This document shows, piece after piece, positions 1-11,300 of a DNA stretch of 42,500 nucleotides. The notes below the pieces were generated by a model. The model worked only from the letters and a program-made list of their open reading frames with translations. It was not told the origin of the DNA and searched no databases. The number at the start of each line of letters is the position of its first letter. Position 1 is the stretch's first letter. The translations under genes were made by a program, and so were the position numbers. Source of the stretch: Chromera velia (Eukaryota; Sar; Chromeraceae); contig JAHBMJ010004494.1 of assembly GCA_018398765.1 (NCBI GenBank), forward strand, positions 26,806-69,305, written 5' to 3'.

Positions 1-265
1 TCTCTATATATATATATATATTAATTATATCTTTCGGTCTCTCCGTCTCTCTCTCTCTCTCTCGGCTTTCACACACGGTTCTGTCTCATAGAAGATCTCA
101 ACTGCTCTAGCGACTGCTGGTCGAAATCCCCGTCCCTCTAGTTTTCTTCCCCTCTCTTCATGCTCAAAATGCTCATTGTCCGCCCTCTCCCCATGCCCCC
201 CTTTTTCGATGGGTTCTCGAGCTCTTCTCTTCTCATCAATCAAATGTGTGTGTGTCCTCGATCAG
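1..265 (+). other. Intron with TA and CT microsatellites
   Basis: This is the 3' part of the intron before the SDR-like exon. It starts with a TA tract and a CT tract, and ends in a GT-rich stretch followed by an AG acceptor at 264-265. No convincing coding frame crosses it. Confidence 0.55.
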
Positions 266-628
266 GCCGTCTTGAAGTCACCAAAGAAGCCCCGAGTCGT
301 TGCGGTGACTTCCCTGGGAGTGGGGGACTCATACCCTCACCTGGGGTTCTTCACGAAGTGCTTCGTTGACTGGGTGATTCGAAAACCGATCGACGACAAG
401 AACATCCAGGAGCAACTGATGAAGGACGAATTGGCAGACAACGTCGAGTGGACAGTTGTCAGACCGGGGGGCCTCTCCAACGGGGCGGCGACGGGGAAGT
501 GGAAGACGGGGTTCCAGTTGGACGGGGGGATGGTCAGCAGGGCAGACGTTGCGGGGTTCGTTGTGCAGAAACTGCTCGCAAAGGAATGCGAGTTTCTGAG
601 CAAGACTGTGGGATTGGTGAATGGATGA
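266..628 (+). CDS. NAD(P)-binding SDR-like protein, last exon (5' partial)
   Basis: This is the terminal exon of a gene that begins before the window. The acceptor AG at 264-265 opens a phase-0 reading frame of 120 codons ending in TGA at 626-628. The residues VVAVTSLGVGDSYP, then a long helix, then WTVVRPGGLSNG and DVAGFVVQKLL match the C-terminal half of atypical short-chain dehydrogenases of the NAD(P)H-binding NmrA / biliverdin-reductase-B type: a strand, a substrate-side helix, the VRPGGL strand and a last helix. The nucleotide-binding Gly motif would lie in missing upstream exons. Substrate and location cannot be told. Members of this group reduce flavins or quinones or act as redox-sensing scaffolds. 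The open frame extends upstream to an ATG at 176, but that stretch is Cys/Ser-rich and looks like translated intron. Confidence 0.75.
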   Translation, partial: AVLKSPKKPRVVAVTSLGVGDSYPHLGFFTKCFVDWVIRKPIDDKNIQEQLMKDELADNVEWTVVRPGGLSNGAATGKWKTGFQLDGGMVSRADVAGFVVQKLLAKECEFLSKTVGLVNG

Positions 629-2497
629 GGCTAGAGGTGAAGGAAGGAGAAAGGGAGAAAAGGGAGGGGTGTGAACGACTGGATTGATTTGACAGGGCCT
701 CGATCTGACAGGTCAAAAAGACCGGGTCGACCGAGAAATGATGCATTCAATGGGCTAATAGCATGCCCAGTTCCGTTCGCGTGCACGTTGATTCGCGTCA
801 CTGCATTTCATTAAGCACATTTGAGTTCAAAACTAGGTTCGGAAGAGATTGATATATTCATAGCTGTATAGTAACGTATAGTGTTAGTTTGAGGCTTAAC
901 TTTGAGCTAAGGTGTGAATGAGGTGTGACCTTCAAGTTATGTCTAGCCTTATGTGAGCTGTTAATTAACCTTCATTACATAGTGGCGTTACTAGTGCCGT
1001 TAGCTGGAATGTAGGAATAGAGGAACGATCTGAATAGTTATGGTAAGATTAGTTACAAAAAAAACGTAACTTCACGTTTTCTTGAAATGAGTCCATATCT
1101 TACATTAAAAACGTAACTTTAAGATTTTAAGGCCCATAGTCTCCCCCGCGCGGAGGGAAGAGGGGGGGATGAAGAGGAAGAAGATGAAATCATGGAGAGT
1201 CAGGAGGCTGGAGTGGATTAGGTAGTTGCAGCTGCAGAGATTTAATTAACATGAAAATGCATTGCCATCAGCTTTACCCATGCCACCCGCGCATTGGCGC
1301 GCAACAACCATAAGTATAAGTTCACTGCGCATGCCGGGGTGAGTGGGGTGCTTTTTGCCCCCCCTTCTACATAGGAGACCGGCGCTTTTTCATACTATTC
1401 CGCAAAAAACTCGTTCTCATAATTAGTAAGGAGTTAGAAGCTAAAACTTTGTGTAAGAAGACGTTGTAATAATAGAAAAAGAACTATGGAACAGATTTTT
1501 TATATCATTTCTAGAAACATAGGCTGCCATACAAATTTTGTGAGTTTTATACCGTTTTTTTTATCCCCCCCCCCCCATAAATATGTGCTCTGAGTTGTCC
1601 TCAAAGCCTTCTTAGTAACTTGGGATCTGGCGTCACTAGATCTAGGATTTAATCCTCAATCATCATCATCATTATCAAATTACGCCTTTAACCGTAACAT
1701 TTATATTTCAGCTTATATTATGCACTACATAAAACATAACATGGCCCTTCGGGCCATATATATGTAACAAAGTTATATTAGTTACGGCTAACACCACTGT
1801 GTAACCTTCATAATATAGGCTTCATTGCATGGTCTTTCAAAGTCGCCTTTATTATACAGATTTTGTATTAAAATAGTACCGGCCAGCCTAGCTTTCAGAA
1901 CAGCCTTTTCTAAATCATTTAATAGTAACTGTTATGTAGAAAGAAATAAACCTTAGAATCTAGCTTAGAATAAACCTCTAATTATAATGTGTGGGAAGGC
2001 TTAGTGCGAAACCAATCAATCAATCAATCTATCGATCCATCAATTAATCAATCAACAGGATTACATTGTGTTCGGGGCCAAGAAGCCCTAGACCTGCGTG
2101 CCAGTTATCTGACGTCTGCCTTGCACCATACATCGACTCCACACCATGCATGCATACATGCAATGTCACATCATATCATAATTAACACATACATTCTTGC
2201 ACTGCACTTTTAAACCATTGCAACTGCTGGCAAAATACAGATATGTTTGGGAGAGTGAAAAAGACTGTTCTGGTTAGTATGCTCGCGTAGATTACCTTTC
2301 AGAGAAAAGAAGGGGAAAGAAGAAGAACTTCGTTTGAAAAAAGAAAGGAAAATATCATTTTTAAATATGTGCGGAATAGAAGCGAATATATGAGGAATAG
2401 AAAGCGGAAAGAAAGATGGAAAAGAAAGAGAAGAACAGAATAAAGAGATGAAAAGAAAAACAGAGAAAGAACAGCAGATACATACATATAACTCAGT
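629..2497. other. AT-rich intergenic DNA, no gene seen
   Basis: About 1.9 kb without a plausible coding frame. It contains a perfect 7-bp inverted repeat with a TTC loop at 1741-1757, a C12 run near 1566, an ATCA-type microsatellite near 2013-2055 and many short A/T runs. It looks like decayed repeat DNA. Confidence 0.6.
2013..2055. repeat. CAAT tetranucleotide microsatellite
   Basis: Imperfect tandem copies of CAAT/ATCA over about 43 bp. The same motif is much more expanded at 15600-15836. Confidence 0.8.
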
Positions 2498-2704
2498 TCA
2501 TACTGTTTCTTCTTCCCGTTTATGCTTCTTCCGAAGGACAGAAAACTGCATGCTCTTTCTAATTTTGAAGTATCCCTCAAGTGACAAACCCCAACCTCGC
2601 TTGCGGCCATCTAGGTAAATGGCGTGAATGGGCATACGATCGTCAAATGAAAACATTACTTCGTTCATCCGCCCTTTTTCTGGAACCGCATTCCCCTCAT
2701 GCAT
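2498..2704 (-). CDS. Orphan ORF or gene fragment, 68 aa
   Basis: An open frame on the minus strand with a protein-like mix of residues (for example FSFDDRMPIHAIYLDG, then a Lys/Arg-rich C-terminus KKHKREEE). It is flanked by non-coding DNA and has no clear splice partners. I do not recognise a family. It could be a decayed exon or a remnant of a mobile element; chance is also possible at this length. Confidence 0.25.
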   Translation of the reverse strand: MHEGNAVPEKGRMNEVMFSFDDRMPIHAIYLDGRKRGWGLSLEGYFKIRKSMQFSVLRKKHKREEETV

Positions 2705-3360
2705 CTCCTTCTGTGCTGTTACCTAGCTATTGGTGCTTTCTGCCCCCTTTCCCCTTCGGATCAAGCTTTCAGAAGGGGTTTCCTTGTAAGCAACATAACG
2801 CAGCGATAAGCAACATAATGCAGCGATGGCAAAACTCTAGATGGAGACAATCAATAAGAGCAGCAACCACATATATCGGAACTTCGGAAGCGCATGTGAC
2901 TAGAAGTCTAAGAAACAGGAGGTTGGAACAGAGGAAAAACTAGTGGAAAAAAAGTGGAATGTCGCTTAGTAGCATCTCCAGGAGGGCTGGCGGTTATACA
3001 GGCCCTTGCAGAGGAGGGCGACTAGGCCTATAAGACCTAGAATTGAATTCAAAAGTTGAATCAAAACTGACTAGAGATTGAAACTATATGCATTTATGGA
3101 ACCACTTAGACTATAAATTATATAATTTAACTACAATTCAAAATTCAAATTATTTAATTCAAAAGTTAGTACTGACTGCAACTCTCAGTCTGACTCAGTC
3201 TGAAACACTCAGTCATTCTTCAACTATACAAACTGCTCCATGGTTTTACATGTGCCTCCTCTGCCCTCGTCCCCTGACAGTCGGCAGGTCCGCCAGTTAT
3301 CTTAAAATTGTTTTTTTTTTTGCATGAGTAAGTGTCGTCTCAAATAATGGCAGTCAATTG
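2705..3360. other. Intergenic DNA, nothing recognised
   Basis: AT-rich in its second half. It contains short direct repeats such as AGCGATAAGCAACATAA near 2802. No gene signal was found. Confidence 0.5.
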
Positions 3361-6228
3361 TTACCACAACACCTTTCCAGCTGGTCCCTCTTCGTGATCA
3401 GATGTTGTCTCGGCACTCCCACAACCAGCAGTCTCTTCTTCTGAGGCACAATCGAGCATTGCCAACCAAGCAAGCGTCTCCGACACACAGCCGGCGTCCC
3501 CACAAGGGAACAGACACAAGCAAACAGAAGCTGGAAGGAAATCGTCGGTCAGTGCAAGGGAGGGAAGTGCCTGGGTCGATCGACTGAGACTCTTCTCTCG
3601 CAACTGCTCGTTTGATGAGGCCTCCTTTCTTTCGTCGTCTGGTGAGGCTTTCCTTTCCCTCCGCTGGCACCATGCACTCATTCATGAGCGGGCGCAGGCA
3701 GGCTGCATGTTGATCCTTGGTTTACCGACATTCAGACGTTGAACCAGACAGCTAGATAGGCAGGAAGTCCCTCAGGCGGTGAACCAGCCTTGCATGTCAC
3801 CGCCCTGGTGCTGTTGTCACGAGAGCCTGCAGGGGGGTTTCCTTTCTCTCATACGTGTGAATCGGTCGGGGAGGCATCGATGGGAAGGTGGAAGAGCGGA
3901 CGGGCACCACAGGCCATGCAAGGACACATACTGTGCAATGGAGAAGAAAGCAAGGAAAGAAAAGGCAAGGTTAAGCCAGGGAAGGTGAGAAAGGGAATTG
4001 AAGGGAAACAAAGGATCCGACAGGCCATGCACACATATGTGGTCATTCTACTTTCGGTCCGTCAACTTTGAAGAGGGGAGGCGTTGCGAAATCTGCATGT
4101 TCTCCTTAATTTGTTTTCACATGACAGAGTCAGTGTCAGTGTGAGAAGAGGGCTCACAGCAACAAGACACAGACGAAGAGAGCACAAAGCCCGTCTGACA
4201 GATTGTGAACAACTTCCTCTTGAGTTTGGAGACTCAGAGCACATCTTTTCTCGCGATCTCCCTTCCCTCCTCCCTATCGCAATCCCGGGGCTTGTAAAAT
4301 CGAACCACGGCCCCTGCCCTCCAAGGAGCGGATCCAACAATCACTCAATCATACAAACAGCAGAAGCGCGCATCGAATGCAGGACCGTCACGCACACATC
4401 AACAGACACATTAACCGACAGACGTGAAGAGGGGACCACGAATGCTTTTCCTCTTCTGTCGCTCATCTGGTTGGATTTCTGGCTGAATGGAACCGAACTT
4501 GCATTAGACTGGCAGTGACTGGAAGGATTCAGTCCAAAAACTCCAGACGAGAATCAAATATTAATAAGAGATCAGAGGGAGATCAAAACACAAGAGCAAA
4601 CAGCGAAACAAGTCAAACGGCTTAGTGTAAGACTCTCGGCCGTCTCGGCGTTGAGAGACAAATTCACAGAAAGAACGCGATGACGAAGGCAAAAACCGTC
4701 TCAAGCTACACCTCTGTAAAATAATCGAAGAGGAGTGAGGCAAGGCTTCACGTCTCCCCGTTCCGTTTTCAATTCGACGCCACCAGGGCAAACGGAGATG
4801 GACCAAAACTTTCCCCAACGGCAAAGAGAAAATCGGAAGCAGAGTTCGTTTCATTCGTCGTTTTTCCATCCCCATTTCTTCCCTTTACTCTTCCCCCCTT
4901 TCCCCCTCTTCTTCAAGCATGACCACCCAGGCCACACTTTCGATGGCTTTTCCCTCTAAAATTCTCATGATGCCTCCCGATTCATTGCACGCTTTCTCTG
5001 GGTCTGGACTTCTCATGCCCAGACAGGCAGGTGACTCTGCATGAGTTTTCACAGGCATGCCACATGCTGACGCACACCCTTGCCGCTGCAGAACTTCTCA
5101 ATGGTCCAAACAGCGACTGGAGGGAGGGAGCTCATCAACAGACTGGAGAGGCATGGGTTTTTATCCAATGCACCCCCGAGTAGCTTTCCCATCTACCGAC
5201 TGACGGTAAGAGGCAGCCCAGGTGGTCACCCGACTGAATTTCTGGCAATAAAGGAGCAATGTGTGTCAACCTCCCTCTTCCTGTCTGGATCGAAAAAAAT
5301 GAGCCAAAACCTCCAGACAGTCGAGCAAGAGCAGGCACGAGCACCAGACCTGATCCCTTAAAAGCGAGAAGTCAAACAAACAGTTAAATGTAAAATTTGA
5401 AATATCAGAGCATGCTTTCGTCATTGACTCAGAGAGCGCCAGTAGAAGGAGAGCCCCGTATCTCAGGCTTTACAACGCCAACATATGAGAGACAATAAAC
5501 CCCACATCCCCTTTCTATTTTGACCGTTTGATCCTCTTCTGCTGTGTTCTAACAAACCCACAAAACCCTTGTGCAGTGTAAAATTTGAGGAGAAGATGGC
5601 CGGCGGACTTCTATCCCCCCCCATTTGGCTCTCTCTTCTCTGCCCTCCTGTTTGTCCACAAGAAGCTTCCCGCCCCTGATCCATTCACTTTCAAACCACG
5701 CGAACAAGCCAACAAGCTCTCGCAGATCAACAAGGATTCGATTCGCTGAGGAACTTCTCAGCGCTCAGCAGAGGGAATCGAACGAACAAACAAACAGACT
5801 TACTTTCATCGGTTGCACATCAGGCAGACGAAATCCAACCAACCGAACAAAAAAGAGGGGGACCACGAATGCTTTTCCCTTTTTAAGTGAACGGAATGTC
5901 GGACAGATAAATCCTTGAGGTCCCCAGGTGACCGAGGGTGGCGGGATGGTGCATGATTGCATTATCTTGTAGGGGAGGGCATGCAAAGACGGAGACGCAA
6001 GATGGATTTTTTTTGCTGTGCAGCGACGAAGACAGACGCATGCCCTTCAAATTGATGATGTTTTGATTCCAACGAAGCTTCAAAAGCCCTGCAGACTCTC
6101 GAGAAGCTTTGAGGAAGGAAAGTCAATCGGGAACCTCCCTTCGAAGACAAAATCGGAATTAAAGAGCTGACGGAACGACGCAGCCACGATCGTTCACTCT
6201 CTACACACACCTCTCTGTCTGTCTGTCT
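3361..6228 (-). other. Region without a confident gene; weak minus-strand exon candidates
   Basis: Several short minus-strand frames look slightly protein-like. One, at 3361-3465, ends AGKVLW then stop, with an acidic stretch before it. Another, at 5962-6210, begins with an Arg/Ser/Leu-rich segment (RSWLRRSVSSLIPILSS) resembling an organelle presequence. A donor-like GTAAGT (minus) lies at 5799-5804. I could not join these into a phase-consistent model, so they are not called as a gene. A 21-bp sequence occurs twice here (4431-4451 and 5858-5878). Part of this DNA may be 3' UTR of the gene at 6229-8161. Confidence 0.35.
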
Positions 6229-8161
6229 CTACCACTGAGTTCCTGAATATCCTCCTGTACCAGAGGCCCCTGCAGCCGTGGAGGCATTTGCAAAAGAGGG
6301 GTATGCCGCGTAGATGGGGCGGGGCTTTGCTTCAGGGACATGAGGGCGCCTGCACAGAGACAGAGGCAAACGAATGGAAGCAAGTGAATACACGGGATCG
6401 TTGGACTAGGTCGGGCCACGCTTTGATAATTCTGTTGCGCTGAAGTTAGAGAGAATAAAGGGAACATTTGAACCGGGTGCAAACGCAATTCAATGTGGGG
6501 GATGGCCGCAGTCTGAGGCGGAGGGCAGAGTAGAGAGAGAGAGTTCTACGGCGTCTCTGCACGACTCACCGGGGGACTTGAATCTGGCCTCTGCACTGCA
6601 CGCAAGGCTTTGCTCTCCCAGCGGGAACAGGAGCGGGATGCTTGGGGGTGGCCTGCATCTCAGGAGGCAAAAAAACAGAAAGAAGAAGTTGAGTCCATCG
6701 ACGTTTATTTTGATGGAGAAAATTAAATCCCAGAAGGAACGTCAATCAATCTGTGTTGGTGGCATACACATCGGCCCATGTTCGTTGATTCAACGTGTCT
6801 CGACAGTGTGCGATATGACCATCCCAATAAAAACAGTGAAGAAAAATAATTGAGCATTCAAACTCCAGAAAGAGAACTTCAGAGCATGCACGGGCGAGGA
6901 AGGACAGGAATGATGCTGCCCGACTGGCTGGCTGGATGTATGGATGGATGGCCAGCTGGCCGACAGAGTAGCATACGACCAAACATCCCAAAATTCGAAA
7001 TAGGTGCATGACTGATTGGCCACTGAACACCAAGACACAAGCCAAAGGGCCTTCCATCTGAGTGAGAGTGTTCTACTGACCTTTTCGGAAGTCTGACGTT
7101 CAGTCTTTGTGAGGGAGCTTGTGCGATCGCGGTACACGTCCAAAACTGAGGCAAGCGCATACTTTTCTTCGAATATGATGTCAGGCTCGTTCCCTGGGGA
7201 CAGGTGTGGGGCTCTGGTGGTCTGTTGCACTACCTGTTGCTGTTGCGCGGTCTGTTGCAGAAAGTGCTGATGAAGAACATGGTGCTGTTGTGGGTGCGGG
7301 TGGACCATCATAGGAACCCGCGCTGCATATAAGCATTCAGTTTGAAGGAGAATAGAAAGTGTCAGGTACGCGCTCACGTTGTCTTTCAAGGAGAAGACGA
7401 GGCGGAAGCAGGTGAAGGGAGAGACGAAGTTGCTCTGCGACTGTTTCACGAACTGCATGTTGCTGAATTCTAGCCACGCAGGATTCGTTCTTAAAGAAAC
7501 GCAAATCGACAAGGCAGAACCGACCCATGGGATAAAGATGGTGCCCTCGGGTGTTGGCCATCATGTGCGCCACAGCAGGCTGGAAGAAGTGGTGCATCAT
7601 TCTGTGAAGCTGCGTGTCTAGTGTAGGAAGGTCAGTCACTTTGACGCGTGCTTCCTGAGGAAAGAAAAACCGTTGTCCTTTGAGCTTTCAGGTGAACTCC
7701 AAGCTTCAAAAACGCGGTTCTCTCTTTCAGGCGGCTTCCGGGGATCCAATTCGTCACGTAGATGGAAACTTTTGTAAACTGTTCCAGTCACTGACTCACT
7801 GTTCCGAGGATCGCGACCATGCAATTTGGCACTGAGCAGGATTTGACGGCTGCATGCATGCATGTGAGTGATCCGTTGTTTGACATTGTTTGACTGTTGC
7901 ACGCGTGCGCACGCTCGTCCCGGAAAGTCATTTGGGGGGGCACTTTCCATAATTAAAGCCGGCGCCCGTCGACCGGACAAAACAGACAGATAGCAGACAT
8001 GCAGACTGTGCTCCGGCAAGCATTTTGAATCATCAGACTACACCTTCGAGCTCGATCTAGTTCAGGAGGTTGATCCACATACATATGGTTGACATGAAGT
8101 GACACTGAGGGGGTCGGTGATCCAATTCGCTTCCCGCTGTGAGAAGTTTCAGTGGCGCCAT
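6229..8161 (-). CDS. Six-exon gene, 283-aa protein of unknown family
   Basis: Exons in transcript order are 8161-8083, 7849-7800, 7654-7378, 7322-7081, 6652-6570 and 6349-6229, with stop TAG at 6231-6229. All five introns have GT-AG ends (donors GTATGT, GTGAGT, GTGAGC, GTCAGT, GTGAGT). Every phase matches, and the exons total 852 nt. The N-terminal half is well folded in appearance: Cys/Val-rich to residue 43, then TDLPTLDTQLHRMMHHFFQP and RLSLHLLPPRLL. A Gln/His-rich linker follows (about residues 135-165), then EPDIIFEEKYALASVLDVY, and a Pro, Gly and Ala-rich C-terminus ending SGTQW. No signal peptide or membrane span is seen. I recognise no domain. The start is the first ATG of exon 1. It lies 198 bp from the divergent gene at 8360, so a shared promoter is likely. 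Confidence 0.7.
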
Positions 8162-8359
8162 TGTGGTGAGCAGATCGATCAATCGATCGGTTCAAAGAAC
8201 GAATTAACTTGCGAAGGACTGTGACCTTTTTCGTGCAAGGTGCATTTAATCCAACTCGTTTGCCTGTTTGGCCTTTCACCATTTAACCAGAGATGTGGGC
8301 AGGTGGGAGAGCCCACACTCTGCTCTTGTGTGTGTTTGTGAACTGAAAGAAAGCGAAAA
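8162..8359. promoter_or_regulatory. Short divergent intergenic region, likely bidirectional promoter
   Basis: Only 198 bp separate the two predicted start codons, which point away from each other. A palindromic GATCGATCAATCGATC cluster lies at 8172-8187. No TATA box is evident. The promoter role is inferred from layout only. Confidence 0.4.
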
Positions 8360-11300
8360 ATGAAAGTGATATTCGAACTGATCCTTCTCTGCGACTCGAA
8401 GTCAGAGACGTCCGTTTTCTCCGCCTCAATTTGTCCCCATGTGAGAGTCAAACACCGGGACATCCTCTCCGTCGCTGCCTACGCACACGACTGTCTCCTC
8501 ACAGTTCAGGAACACTTCCCTATCTGTAGGGAAGGTCGGCTTTCGCTGCTTTCCGTTTGCATCTCCTCATCTCCCGCAATTTCCCCCCTTTCTGTTGACC
8601 GCCTGCCGTCTCTGCAGCCGTTGCAATGGCCAGTTGCCTTGCTCCCTTGCTGGCTTTTATGCACACCCAAACCTTCATCACAGCTCTCTGCGTCTCTTTA
8701 TCTTTCTACTGACCCCCTGGAATCATGAGAACCATGAGCTGGTTCAGACATCCACTGTTCAAAGGCTGTTTTGCCAGTAGAACGCTTTATATTCCACAAG
8801 CGCATCCGTTCATCACCTCAAATCTCTGTGTGTGCGCCAACTTGCAGGAGTTTTCGATGTGTACACAGAGAGGACCCCCGCAGGGAGGGACTGTTTCTTC
8901 TGTGTGGGGCACCTGCCCATGGAGACATGCCCTCGGCTTCGAACTACTTGGATTCCTCTGACCGTCTCGAAGGCGTGTCCTGCACGGCTGAGGCTCTTCC
9001 TCTACGAGGTACGTCGAAAGGGAACAGAATGGATGGACAAGCTGGTAGCAATATTCTCCTTTTGTCTTCCACCCTCAGCTGATTGTACGTGTATTTGATG
9101 GGTTTCTGTGAGCGAATGATACTTATGTTTTTTTTATACCGCATGGATTTTGTGTGCTCTTTTCTGCTGTCCTTCCCACAACACGGCACCGCCCCCGCCC
9201 ATCCTCTTTTCTCCAGGCTCATCGGAGTCCTGCGCGTGCCTCTTGCCTCTCTCTGTTTTCCTGGCCACTGACGCCTATCCTTGTTTCTACCTTTTTTCTC
9301 TGTCTTTGAGATTGGATTCATTGACGCCTGCCTGTCTTGTGTGCCAAATGTCTGCAATCTGCTTGATTGCAGGTTCGAACCCCCCCCTTCTGGGCCTCCC
9401 CCTCCTTGGGAGAGAAGGGGGCGGCGCGCCCAGAAGCGCCCCCGCAGCCTGCCCCTCCGGCTGCCGTTGTGAAACCCGGACAGGGTCACGCGCACGTGGA
9501 GGCCAGGCGGCAGGGGGGGTCTTCTGCCTCCTTCTCTCGACAGCACGCACGGGCTGGAGAGACGAATGCTGTGACTGGGGGGGTGAGAGGGGAGGAGACA
9601 CAAGGTAGGAGGCCGGCGGAGGAGGCCCCTCTTTTACCGCAATCGATTTCACGCAGGATCACCATTAAGCAAGAGCCAGGAGTGAGTCCGCCAGCACCAG
9701 TCTCTTCTGAAACTTTTGTTTGTAAAGGGGAAGAGGGAGATGGTTCGCTGGGGGGGAGTGGCAGTGGGGCTTTGATGCCGTTGCCTAGTATCAGTACTAG
9801 TTCACGGCAGTCAGGGACCCGCGCGTCCCCCTTAACAATTCAAGCCGCTCTCCAAGCTCAAGGTCTGCAGGGTAGACACCCTCCTGCCTTCCCCCCTGCG
9901 GCTGCCTCTGCTGGTGGGGGTGTCCGTTTGAGTGGTGAAGATCGGGAAGGGTCTCAGTCGCTTCCCTCGGGAGGAGGGAGCTTTCCGGGGACCCAGGGGG
10001 GCGGGGCAGGTGGAAGCGGGAGTGGAAGTTTTGGGGGAAGTGGTGTGTTGTCCTCATCCCTTGGGCTTCCAGGCATGCACGGCGGCACGAACAGACAGAT
10101 GTTGGGGCATCATGCGGCTCTGAGAGGTGCAGGTCAAGATGGAGAGACAGGAGGGGGTATGTGTCTGGGACAGATGGGGGAGGAAGAGGATGCTGAAGGA
10201 GATGGTGGGGGGGGATCTAAGGGGGGTGGGTTGAGGGTTGCTGACTGGATTTCCAAATTGGAGCAGATAGAGAGAGTGAGGGCGGAAGAAGAAAAGAGAG
10301 GGGAAAAGGGACTGAAAGTCCGGGACATTTGTAAATTGCTGGACTGGCACATTGTCAGGTCAGCACATCCCCTCTTCCTTTCCTTTCTGTGTGTCTCTGT
10401 CTGTCGGTCCTTTGACTGTTCCCCCCCCTCTTTCTGTTGATCACCTGCGTGCCCTCTCTCTCCCTCTCCATCATTCCCGCGTGAGAGAGAACGACGGAGG
10501 TGGAAAGGCAAACCGAAGAGGCTACTTTGAATGGATGAGTGTCCCTCTATCTATGCGCATGCACAAAACATCGATGGATGGATGGATGGATGGATGCAGA
10601 ATGACGGAGGCCAAGAGGTACATAACCATGGCCAAAGAGCTTCAGGGGGACCCGAGGGTGGATCAGGATCACAGGGCAAAGCTTGCTCAGGTGTTCGAAC
10701 ACCCAGATAAGGTACGTGCATTTAGTTTTATACAGATAGTTTTTTACGGATAGTTTCATGCAGGTGTTCGAACACCCAGACGAGGTACAAACGAACGAAG
10801 GAACGCAAGTTCTGTACACGCTCTGCACTCTGTGTGTGTGTTCGTTCTCACGCCGTGCCAGCCTGTCGGGCGGTATGTTCGCTCAAAAGCGAAGCGAAGA
10901 AAAAAAAGAGGCAGTAGAGGAATGAGGAAAAGATCTGCGTCTTGAAATCTCAAAACTTATCATCGAGTGTCGGTTGTGAGCGACAGAGAGAGCGGGAGGG
11001 GAGGAGACGTTTCTCACGGAGTATTCTGGAAGGCTCGCTATTTTGCTTGCTGGAGCATGTGTGTGTCAGTCAATGTGGGAGGGGGCTTACTCATACGCGT
11101 CACCTGAATTTGATCTTGCAGGTCCCGGTAAAAATCTTCAAGCACTTGGTCGACTGTTTGATATTCGTTTGCATTCAGAAGTATAAAAGCCGCCCTGGCG
11201 AGGGGGACGGGGGGCTGTTTGGAGGTTCTCATTTCGAAGTCGAAGGGGAGGAAGGCGGCGGGAAGGGGGGGGTTCTTGGCATAGGTAGTGGGCAACGGGA

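Noticed and set aside
9368-9384. tRNA B-box-like GGTTCGAACCC.
   Set aside because: No matching A box or cloverleaf is present, and the sequence lies in a coding exon start.
8944-9652. Long minus-strand ORFs opposite the 8360-12849 gene.
   Set aside because: They are shadows of exons at 8848-9008 and 9373-10358. The plus strand has phase-consistent splicing.
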